64,000 nucleotides of DNA from Enchytraeus crypticus (taxonomy: Eukaryota > Annelida > Clitellata > Enchytraeida > Enchytraeidae). The notes under the pieces were generated by a model. It was not told the DNA's origin and made no database searches. It saw only the letters and a list, made by a program, of their open reading frames with translations. Made by a program: the position numbers and the translations under genes. This document shows, piece after piece, positions 35,501 to 47,500 of the stretch. The stretch is from the NCBI GenBank assembly GCA_905160935.1, contig CAJHZI010000200.1, positions 453,001 to 517,000 on the forward strand. The letters are read 5' to 3'. The first letter of the stretch is position 1. The number at the start of each line of letters is the position of its first letter.

Positions 35501-38500
35501 TCAATTGACCATATTTCTTCCTCATGCAAACTCGTTTACCAACCTATACCGTATGCCTCCGTTTGTCAATGCCTTGATTCTTTACCTCTGCCATACTTTT
35601 CTAAATCCTATCTTCATTTTGTTTCACTTAATCTCACTTCTAAACGACATTTAAACATCATTCTTACCTTTCTCTTAATTTTAGCAGGCGATGTTGAGTT
35701 GAATCCTGGCCCTGTTTCTTCAGTTTCTAACCTGTCCACTTACAGCCTCAATATTCGGTCTGCCACAACTATCACAAAAAACCTAAACAAACCCGAACTC
35801 ATTCAACAGTTTATTCTTGACGAGTCCATTGATATTCTGTTTTTGACAGAATCATGGTTCTCTCCTGACACTCCACCTGCTGTCCTTAACTCTCTCACTC
35901 CCCATGACTATTCCATCCAACATGTCGGTCGTTCTTCTGGTCGTGGTGGTGGCATCGCTGCTATTTTTAGGTCAACATTTTCTTTCTCTGTAACTGTTCA
36001 CCAATTTTATCCTTGAATATATGTCGTTCCGTCTTGTGTGCAAATCTAAATCCTATCTCTTTTTGATTGTCTACAGACCACCTTCTTTATCCAAGGCCAA
36101 TTTCATTTCTGATTTTTCCTTGCTTCTTGAAGACATTGCCTCATCACCCACTGATTTAATAATTATGGGTGATTTCAACATCCACCTAGACTCTAATGAC
36201 TATTATTCTTCTTCCTTTTTATCAACACTTGATGCCTTTGATCTCAAACAACATATATCTTCCCCTACTCACTCCTCTGGTCATATTCTTGATCTTTTTA
36301 TCACTCGAAACAGCAAGTCATTTCTTGATCAAGGAATCTCTGATCCTTCACTATCAGATCACAGTGCAATTTTCTGTAAATTGCCTGTGCCTGTTAATGT
36401 ACACCCTTCCAGAACACTTAAAACTTATAGAAAACTCTCTTCTATTAACATTGATGCCTTCTCTGCTGATATTGTGTCCTCTTCTTTGTATTTTAATCCA
36501 TCTTCAACTGTTGCCGAATATTCAGCTCAATTTAGCTCCGTACTTTCTTCCATATTAGACAAACATGCCCCTCTCAAGACCATTCATTGCCGCTCAAACC
36601 CTAGGAAAGTATTAATTTCTGAACAAATCCTTAAGCAAAAATCTGAACGTTCAAAACTTGAAACTAAGTTCAGGAAAGATCTGAAAAATCCACCTGAACT
36701 AAGAAATCCAGACATTAAGTCCAAGTACCTCAAGCAAAGAAAATTAGTAAATAAAATGGTTAGTTCTGCTAAAAGCTTGTATTATCAAAATCTAATATCG
36801 CAGAATCAAAATTGTCCCAAGAAATTATGGGGAGCACTTGACTCTCTGCTTGATCGCACCATTCCCAAGTCACTCCCCTCTACCACCTCACCATCTTCTC
36901 TTGCTACCTCTTTTCTCAACTTTTTCGATGACAAAATAGCCAAACTCTGTAGCTCTATACCCTCCAACTCCATTGACACCGACAACTCCATTTCTGTAAA
37001 TATGCCTGAACCACCACTACTGTCTAGTTTTGAACCAGCTAAACCGGAAGAAATACGCAATTTTATTCTTCGCTCTACCGACTCATCTTGCTGCCTTGAT
37101 GTTATTCCTACACGATTACTGAAATCCTGTATTGATGTTTTAGTTGCTCCTATTACTTACTTAATCAACCTCTCACTCTCAGAAGGTATCTTCCCGACCT
37201 CCTTCAAACAAGCAGTTGTATCTCCTTTGCTAAAAAAGCCTTCTCTACCAAAAGATGATCTTTCCAGTTACCGTCCTATTTCCAATCTTAACTTCATCTC
37301 TAAACTTCTGGAAAAGGTAATTTATACCCATTTATGCACTCATCTTGATTCTTTCCCTTCTCTCTCTCATTATCAATCTGCATATAGAAAACTCCATTCT
37401 ACTGAAACCGCTCTTCTTCGTATACATAATGATCTTAGCTTGGCCACGAGTAGTAAACAGGTTTCTGCCTTGGTTCTTCTAGATCTCTCTGCTGCCTTTG
37501 ATACAATTGACCATGGCATCCTAATAAATAGGCTTAAATCTTGTTTTGGCATATCTGATTCTGCTTTTTCCCTTCTCACATCATATCTCTCATGTCGCAC
37601 ACAATCTGTTGTTATTGGTCAAAATCGCTCTTCTGAACTACCCCTCCTACGCGGTGTTCCTCAAGGTTCAGTGTTAGGTCCATTGCTCTTCTCTTTATAT
37701 ATCACACCTCTTAGCTACCTGCTTGCTCAGTCCTCCATAAATTTTCATTTCTATGCAGACGACACACAACTATATATTTCCTTTTCTAATCATGATTCTG
37801 ATCAAAAACTGGCTCATCTCTCATCCATTCTTGACAAGGTTTATTCCTGGTTTTGTGCTAACCGTCTTGCTGTTAATCCTTCCAAAACTGAATACCTTTT
37901 AATTGGCACTCCTTTGCAAAGAAGTAAAACTACCAATAACTCTGTTAATTTTCAGAATCTTGCTCTTTCACCTTCTCGATCTGCCAAAAACCTTGGAGTC
38001 ATATTTGATGAAAACCTTGACTTTAAATCCCAAATCTCTTCTGTTTGTCGCGCTTCCTTCTTTCAGATTCGTCAGATTAGGCAAATACGTCCATCCCTTA
38101 CTAGAAATTCAGCCACTATCCTTGCTAATTCTATAGTTCATTCAAAGCTCGACTACTGTAATTCATTATTACATGGGTTGCCTACTTCTTCTCTCAGTCG
38201 TTTGCAGCACGTCCAAAATTCTATTGCACGTGTTGTTTGTAAGTCCTCTCGACTTCAATTTCGCTCTCTTTCTCTTCTACGCAGTCTTCACTGGCTCCCT
38301 GTTAATCAATGCATAAAATATAAAATAGCTCTATTAACTTTCAAAACTCTGCGATTTGGCAAGCCTTCTTACTTATCTGAAATTCTTCTTCCCTATCGTC
38401 CCTCACGTACACTTCGCTCCACCTATGCCAATCTTCTCTCAGTTCCAAATATTCTCACGTCATTGGGCAGACGTTCATTTTCTTACGCAGCACCCACAAT

Positions 38501-41500
38501 CTGGAACTCTTTACCTGGTAATCTTCGCTCTTTTTTTTCTCTTTCAACATTCTCTAGCAAGCTTAAAACTTACCTTTTCCCACCATAGACATAATCAATC
38601 TACCCTGACCATTTTTTTTGCTCACCGGACTGGCTTTCGTTTAGGACCTTGCTTCTCCTCAGCACATTTCTTTCGCAGATTGGTCTGGGTGAATTGATCT
38701 GTAGTGATATGTCCTGTTGGGGACGTCCCTGACATCATCCCTGGATGAGGAAACGGACGTTAAACCTTTATTATTATTATTATTATTATTATTAATATAC
38801 GTTATGCTGATGACATAGTTCTTATTGCCGACTCGCGAGACAAACTTCAAGAAATGTTGGATATTGTAATATATCATAGTGAGGCTAGTGGACTATCTAT
38901 AAATATGAAGAAAACAGAATGCATGACAGTTAGCAAACTAAAAATGCCACAGCCATGCTTAATCAATGTAAGAGGTCAAAATGTCAAACAAGTTGAATCA
39001 GTCATATATTTAGGGTCACTTATTCATCAAAATGGGAAATGTCACAAGGAAATAAACAGAAGAATAGCCATGGCTAAGGAGGCATATAACAGACTGTCAA
39101 AGATGTTTAGAAGCCATATATTATCCATTGATACCAAAAAAAGACTTCTTCAATGCTATATTCAACCAATATTGTTATACGGAAGTGAAGTTTGGACAAT
39201 CTCTTCTGTAATGGAATCGAAACTTGAGGCAACAGAGATGTGATTCTATAGAAGAATACTACATATGTCTTATAAAGATCACGTTAAAAATGAAGAGGTT
39301 TTACAAAGAATGTCAACTTGTCGTGACCTTTTGAACGGAATAAGACGACAACAGATGAAATTTTTCGGACACACTATGCGGAACAAAATAGTTGAAAATA
39401 CCGTAGTGACATGAATAATAGAAGGAAAAAGATGCAAGGGTCGACAACGAATGACGTTTATTAAGAGTCTTAGCAAATGGATGCAGTTAACTGAAACAGA
39501 GATGATCAGAGCAACAATGAACAGAGACATATGAAGGAATATGACCATGACCGCCCAGGCTTGGAACAGGCACGGCACTTAGAGAAGAGAATATCAGCTA
39601 TATTAGCTTTTCAACTATTTTGCAAGCGATATAGTGTGTCACAGACGACTTCTCAAAAAATTCTACAGCATGAAAATGAACTATAAATCGACAAAATTGC
39701 TCCAACAGCTCTTGAATAATAAAAGAGTTTATGTAGTGTTATGGTAAGCCATCTTAAATGTCAGTGAAGAAATCCCAAAGATGGTCTTCCTCAAGCAAGT
39801 GTTCTAACGCCAAATCTCTTCAACATCTACATATCAGACAAACAGGACAAATGTCAGAAGTTTCATTTAGGAAGAGCATTGTTTAATTGCTCTGTCTGTC
39901 ACTCCATGTGTTTTATTGATATCCAAAAACAAGTAAGTCCCGGAAACACTATCATTAAGCTTACTAATAATAATAATATAATCCGTCAGTCCTCCGACCC
40001 CAGCATTGCCTCCTCCGTTTACATCAACCCTCATCTTTCTCAAGAGGAAAGCAAGGCCCAGTACCTAAGGAGAGTTAAGAATCGCGAGCCTCGCACTCGT
40101 ACTGCCGGTTAAATGCCCCTAACATATTAAATCCAACTGACTTCCCCCCGTTACCCCCTACTCGACTCAACGGAATGCATAGTAGCATCCTGAATCCGGC
40201 TGCAGCTTCCTTCGTTTCTCCTACTCCTGGTACGTCATCAACTCCGGACTTTTCTCCTGCTCCCTCTACCGTTCCTCAATCTCTCATTCCCCCTGCCGCT
40301 CTCTCCTGCTCTCTACATGTCCACAACCCGGTGAACTGCTCTACTAACTGACTCGACACTCATCCCCCTCGTGTGGACTCCTGCTCACTACAGACCAGTT
40401 CAGCGTTATCTAGTCATCCTGCCCATCTGAATCATTGTTATAAAGTCGATCAAATATATAATTCTAAATTTTCGTCTAACTTTAAGTGCTTACTCTCTAA
40501 TCTTCATAGCCTTAAGAACAAGATATCTGAATTTAATATAGCTATGTCATCTCTTAATATTGATATCGCCTGTCTATGTGAGACTTGGCTGAACGATTCT
40601 ATCCTAGATAGCATGATAGTCAGCGGTGATTTTAATATTTTTAGGAAGGATAGATTAGATAGAAAAGGTGGGGTAGTGGCAATTATCTGCAGATCCTTAC
40701 CTAATATTGTATATAAACGGGTTGATTTACCTGTCCGATTCTGTTCACTTGAACTACTAGTTTTGGATATTCTTGTTGGCCCCTATGATGGTGTCAGACT
40801 GGTAGTGGTTTATTGTCCTCCTGACCGGGTACATGATGTATTAATGTGTCAATTGTTAGTATCTGCATTAATGTTTATTAGTTCTACTAGTTTGCCTATA
40901 TGCCTTGTTGGCGACTTTAATTTACCTCTTATCGACTGGCGTAAACTAATACACCTACTCACTACTCAGCAAACCTATGTCGATATTCTAAGCTTTTTTA
41001 TTTCGAATTCTTTTGAACAACTGGTTTCTTTTCCTACTCGTGAAAATAATATCCTTGATCTAATTTTTTCAGATAATCCCTCCCTAGTTTCTAATGTCAC
41101 TTACACCACTCCAATTGGCTCAAGTGATCATCTAACTGTACTCCTTAATATCCAAACGAATTTGATTGCATATTCTAACCTTTTCCCCTTATCTCCTCCT
41201 TCGTTTAAAGTCGATCCCTTTAATTTTTCAGTTTATAACTATGACAAAGCTGGCTGGGATAGTCTTTAGAGTTTAATCTCTAATGTGGATTGGTATGCTA
41301 ACTTGTATGAATGTTCCTCCATTAACGAATGTTGGTACAATTTCTGCTCCATTTTGGACAATTTATTCTCTATGTGTATTCCTAAAAAATTCAAAAAAAA
41401 TTCAGGTCCTTTACACAGTAGCATCACCCATTTCAAACCAACTCGCCGTTTAAAAATTTCAAACCAAATTAAGAGAATGATGTGCAAAAAGTTAAGAGCT

Positions 41501-44500
41501 TGGCGTTTGTATAAAACGTCTCGCTCCTATATCAATAAGATGAATTTCCGTAAATCTTCACTTGATTTAAAAAAGGTAATCAATAAACGGATAATGCTCA
41601 ATAAAATAAACTAATTGCAAGTAAATCTCTCAAGGCATTTTACAATTATGTCAAACGTAAAACATCTAGCTCTTGCTCTATTCCTCCGTTAACTATACCT
41701 AACTCTAATTGCCTCACTGCGTTTAGTGATAGCGATAAATCTTGTATATTAAATAATTACTTTTGCTCGGTTTTTACTAAAGACAATGACGTCATGCCAA
41801 CATTCCATTTCCCGAGTACCCCTAAAGAAGATTTATCCCTTGACCATATTATTATTTCTGAATTCTCTGTACTTAATAGCATAAGTAAATTAAATAATAA
41901 TGGCTCCCCTGGTGCTGACGGCCTACCTCCTTCTCCCCTAAAAAAGCTTAGGCACGTCATTTCTAAACCTCTTTCCATGCTCTTCAATTTATCCTTAAAT
42001 TATGGTGAAATTCCTTTGGCTTGGAAACGCTCCATTGCTATACCTATTTTTAAAAAAGGAAATAAAAATGACCCTAACAATTATCGGCCTATATCACTTG
42101 CCTCTATCATCTGTAAGCTTTGGACAGGATCATTAAAGACCAATATCTTGCTTATCTTACTACAAACAAGTTACTTTACTCGAAGCAATACGGCTTCTTG
42201 CCCAAAAGATCTACTAACTCCCAATTATTACGATATTTTAACTCTTTGGCTACAAAATTAAGATACGGCCATCAAGTTGACTCTGTTTACCTTGATTACT
42301 CAAAAGCTTTCGACAGTATTGTACATTCTAAGCTTTTATTTAAATTGCATAAATATGGCATAAACGGCAAGCTTCTATCCTGGTTTTCCTCTTTTTTAAA
42401 TGACAGATTTCAAGCGGTTTGAATAAACAATTCCTACTCTAACTGGTCTCCTGCGCTCAGTGGGGTACCCCAAGGTAGTGTTTTGGGTCCAATACTTTTC
42501 CTGGTGTACATCAATGATTTGCACCTCTGCTGTCCTGAACTCGATACCTTGTTCCCTTTTGCCGATGATGCTAAATTCTTTGTTGATATTAAGTCGCATT
42601 CTGATTGTGTTGCTCTCCAAAAATCTCTTAACTCCATTCATGCATGGTCAACGAGATGGCAGTTGAACCTAGCAGTGAACAAGTGCCAAGTATTGTCATT
42701 TTGCCTTAGTAAGGATACGTGTATAAAATTTAATTACAAGCTCAATTCTATCAACTTGACCAGGGTCTATGAAATCACTGACTTGGGGGTGACTTTTACG
42801 CAAGACCTTTCTTTCTCCACTCACATCAAAATTATGTGTAACAAAGCCAGGAAAAAATCTTCTATTATTTTGAATTGCTTTAAATCAAAAGATATAACAT
42901 TACTATTTAAAGCATTTACTGTCTTTGTTCGCCCTATAATTGAGTATTGTTCCAATGTATGGTCTCCTTTTCGTAAATCTGATATTGATCTTATTGAATC
43001 AATTCAGAAGAAATTTACCAAACGTCTTTTTGGATTGAGTGACCTCTGCTATTCTGATAGACTTGAGATACTTAATGCTGAGTCACTTGAACTACGAAGA
43101 CTAAAATCTGACCTATATACATATTATAAAATAATTAATAATTTCATTGATTTGCCGCGCAGTGAATTTTTTACTTTTAAATCTGGTAAAACCAGAAACA
43201 CTGGTGCTGCAATATACATAAATACCTTTAGATATAACGCAGAAGGTTATCATTTTAAAAACAGATGTGTTAGTAAATGGAATAACCTTCCTCATATTGT
43301 CATTAATGCAAGCTCTCTCCCGTCCTTTAAAAAGGGCCTATGTCAATCTGATATAGGCCTACATAAATCTTTGAAGTATTGCTTTTAATTTTTTTTATTT
43401 CCATTTGCTTGTATACTGCTTTTATATATTTATATTGCTTGTATACTGATTTTAGCGTATTTATTTTAGCTCTATGTTTGTGATTACCTTCACAATTGTA
43501 CGTAGTATATTTTAATCCTATTAATTAATCCTTTAATTTTAATTTTCTACTTTTAATGAACTAAATCCGGAATATGTAAGCGTTTCTATAGCCTGTATCC
43601 TCCGTTCACACAAACGTTTCAATATTTAGCTTTTATATCTGCTTTACCTGTTATAAATGTCAGATGTGATAAATAAATAAATACTAAATAATAAAGGTTT
43701 AACGTCCGTATCCTCATTCAGGGATGATGTCAGGGACGTCCCCAACAGCACACATCACTACAGATCAATGCACCCCGACCCATCTGCGAAAGAAATATGC
43801 TGAGGAGAAGTAAGGTCCTAAACGAAAGCCAGTCCGGTGATCAGAAAAAGGTCAAGGTAGATTGATTATGTCTATGGTGGAAAAAGGTAAGTTTTAAGCT
43901 TGCTAGAATGTTGAAAGACAAAAACAAGAGCGAAGATTAGCAGGTAAAGAGCTCCAGATTGTGGATGCTGCGTAAGAATATGAACTATAGGAAATAATTA
44001 ATCACTTAAAACGAAACCTTACAAAAACTCGAGTGTGTGTGTTTCATTTACGAAATAAGGACCTCAATATGGACCAATTGAATTGAGAATCAAAGATCAT
44101 GTGGAAAGGTATCGCAGTTCAGGACGGCCGATCCCCTAATACCATGGTGTCTGGTGTATTGGTGTGACCGGACACTCAGCGTCAAGCAACATGGTAAGAA
44201 AACTAAAGCAAAGCTTAATACAAGAAACTCAACACTTCGAAAATTGGGGATTACTCTTTGGGGCGACAAAGCAACCACCTTACGCTCACAGCGCTGGTGC
44301 TATATTATTCTAGCGCTGAATTGCCTGTGATGTCTTGGTTGGTTCTCTACATGCACATAAACTTGGCAGTGCTTTGAATAATGCATGTCGTCACATCACA
44401 AGGTGCTTACAACCCACAAATAGAGAGAATCTATACCTACCATCCAGCATAGCTTCACCGGCCTGTCAGACGGAACGCAGCAGACAAGATAATGATCACT

Positions 44501-47500
44501 GACATCCATTACACGATCACGATCAGAGACCTCGGAGAACATGACAAAAATAAGGATGCTCTTTGCATAAATCAGTGTCGTCATTAATCCAACCAGTTGA
44601 GCACACCCGTTCTGAACTTTTAAATTGTCTCAATACAATTTCAGAGGATTGGAAATTAATGAAGGCATCAGATTGTCAATCAATCAATAAGAATTTAACG
44701 TCCGGTTCCTCGCCATAAGGCAATGTCAGGGACGTCTCTTGCAGGCACTACACAAACAGGCGCCACAGCACCACACGATAACGACTGAGTACACAGAGAC
44801 CACAAGAGAAAGCGAGATCAAAACAGTGCAAGGCCAAGATCCAAGGCAAGCGGGCCAAAATTTAGACCAATGGCGGAAAGTGATGGGTTTTTAGCTTGCC
44901 AAGGAAAGTACCAATACAATTACAAGATAGAAGGCCTTGTGGCAGAGAGTTCCATATTGTCGGAGCAGAAAACATGAAGGAGCGTCTGTCCAGGGCAGAT
45001 TTAATATTTGGTACAGTGAGAAGGTTTTTACTAGAGGAACGAAGACTACGAGAGGGTTGATAGATGGATAAAAGATCAGATAGATAGGATTGTTTACCAT
45101 AATTTAAATTTTTGAAGGTCAAGGAAGCTATCTTAATTTTTTTTTCGCTCGGATACTGGTAGCCAGTGTAGTTTCTTAAGAAGAGAAGAGGTGTGGGATT
45201 TGAGCATTTTTACATTACAGACGACTCGAGAAAGAGAATTTTGAACGTGTTGAAGACGAATTAGAGAGGTCTTTGGGATATCATTTAGCAGGGAGTTACA
45301 GTAATCAAGTAGAATGGACAAGCGCATTAGCTAATACAGTGGCGGAATTAATATCAAGGGACTTACGAATTTGATGTATTTGACGGATATGGAAAAAGAA
45401 GAACGACAGACTGCTGAAATATGAGTTTTAAAGTTTAGATTTGAATCAAAAATTACACCAAGGTTACGTAGAGAATCTGTGGGCATTAAGGGGATATCTT
45501 TAAATGTAATGGTTGAGCTAGTTATTTTATGACGCTGCTGTGGGATGCCGATAAGAAGGTATTCCGTTTTTGAAGGATTGGCAACAAGACGATTGGCGCA
45601 AAACCAGGAGTGAACTAGATCAAGGGTAGAAGTAAGCCTGGAGATCATCAGAAGAAGATCATCAGAGGCATCAGAAGAATCAGGACTAGAGAACAAATCA
45701 GGACTAGAGAACGAAATCCGGACTAGAGAACGAAATCAGGACTAGAGAACGAAATCAGGACTACAGAACGAAGAATAGAATTATCTGCCACTGTGGGTCC
45801 GATGGGATAGGCCTACATGGGTGTGTCTAAGTAGACTTCGTACAGGTGTTTCTTCATTTTCCTGACTTTCCTTGGTAACTTTCAAAATTCCTAACTTTTC
45901 CAGATTTTCCATAAGAGTGGTCGCTCTGTAAGCAGCACATAGGAGACTTGTTGGCAACGAGTATTCTGCATAACAACCACCCAATTATGCAGATAAGATA
46001 AATTGGATATCTTTTCAACTTTTTCTAATCCAAGATTGTTCATATGCACAATATATATGCGTTGTCAGTTTGGTCCAAATGCCTCACCTCCAGTGCTCCA
46101 CCTTCTACCTCAGTCAGTAACCAGAAATCATGGGACCGTCCTATACTGGATCGGATTTATAACAGTCTGTTAGAATCCCAGTCCAGTGCAGTAGACAGAG
46201 CACGACTCCTAGCTGTATCAACCAAAAGAAGAAGCGACTGGCTTCACGCTCTCCCTGTTGCTTCTTGCGGGCTCTTTTTAGACAATGAGGCAATTCATAA
46301 TTAATACCAGTTATCGAGTACACTTCATGACGCACAACTTATTATTCACAAAGTAGACATGCTCTATTTGTTTCGTGCATATATGATTCAACCAAGACCG
46401 ACACCAACAAGTTTCAAGCGATAACTAAATTTCTGTAAACCATCTAAAAATAAGCAATTAAAGCCTTTTTATTATGAGGATCTAACATATGTACATAGAA
46501 GTACATAGAAATGTATATGAAGATACCCGCTGAAGCAGAGCCTATGATGAGAGGATCGAGCCTGGATGAGCAGACGTCCCACACGCCGTCCCTGTGACCT
46601 CTGTACTCTCTCACAGTCTGCATGCTGATAGTCGTCGGCTTAAAACTCGACACAAGCTTGTTTGTCGACGTCTTGTAAGTTAACTTCAACCTTTGCGATA
46701 TCTGACTACCAGCTGAACAATAATAATATCAAATTTCCTTACAGTTCTTAAACACAGTGAGACATTTCTTGTTGAGCATCATAAATGAGTAGACCCTACA
46801 GGTCAATGAGTAGGCCCTCATATACCTATATGTGACAGTGTAAGAATAATTAATCTGTTAAAATGATTAAAGATGATGACGTCCTTGACAATGCCTTATG
46901 GCGAGGAACCGAACGTTAAATTCTTATTGATTGATTAATTGATTAAAAGCCTTTCTACTAACAGAAAACTCATAATTTTATCGAACATAAACTTTTGATC
47001 ATTAATTCATTTCTAAGATCTATTGCTACTCATTCATTAATATCATTACCATTAAGATTTATGAACATGTACTAGGCTATTAATCTTGTCAAAATTATGA
47101 CTCAATCATCTAAGAAAATTACTAAATTATATGCATAATTAACGATGATGTTCAATGCCCTAATTATAATAAATTATATTAATTATTTAAATTATATTTA
47201 AGTACATATTCTAAGCAGAGTAAAGTTTCCTAATATCAACAGCTTGTCCCTGTTTGTATTTATAATAATAATAATAATAATAAATAATCGCTTTTTTAAA
47301 ACTTTTAATTAAATAAAGTCTCTTTTATCTTATTTTTTAGCCCAGGGCCCTTTACAGCCCAGGGCATTTAAAAAATAATAATAACAATAATAATAATAAT
47401 AATAATAATACTAATAATAAAGGTTTAACGTTCATTTCCTTATGAAGATTATTAAGCAAGGAACTAGAGGTGGCCAGAAGCCTTGGCGATCGACAGACAA

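Larger units (their letters stand above)
35056..38796 (+). mobile_element. L2-clade LINE family A, nearly complete, inserted in LINE F
   Basis: The 3.73-kb element (35061-38791) is flanked by TTAAT at 35056-35060 and 38792-38796. It has a 5' UTR starting near the AGCCTAAGCTGAGCC motif also present in the antisense copy, one long ORF split by a single frameshift, a 3' UTR with a conserved hairpin (38722-38760), and a (TTA)n tail. Removing it joins LINE F in frame (GGYNLN to IRYADDIV). Low decay indicates a recent insertion. Confidence 0.95.
39875..43684 (+). mobile_element. CR1-clade LINE family C, nearly full length
   Basis: A Cys- and Ser/Pro-rich leader region (39879-40112 and 40120-40350) precedes the endonuclease-RT ORF (40373-43388), a 3' UTR and an AAATAAATAAAT tail. 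The main ORF has about four breaks: a TAG at 41267-41269, a frameshift near 41612, a frameshift near 42118 and a TGA at 42420-42422. The 3' part is the source family of the fragment in the Gypsy fossil (3111-3854). Confidence 0.9.

Noticed and set aside
35687-35713. 2A motif as a sign of an RNA virus insertion
   Set aside because: The motif lies in frame within a LINE leader present in two copies with L2-type RT downstream; no viral gene is nearby.
45679-45772. CRISPR-like repeat array
   Set aside because: Units are contiguous without spacers, and this is an animal genome; it is a minisatellite.
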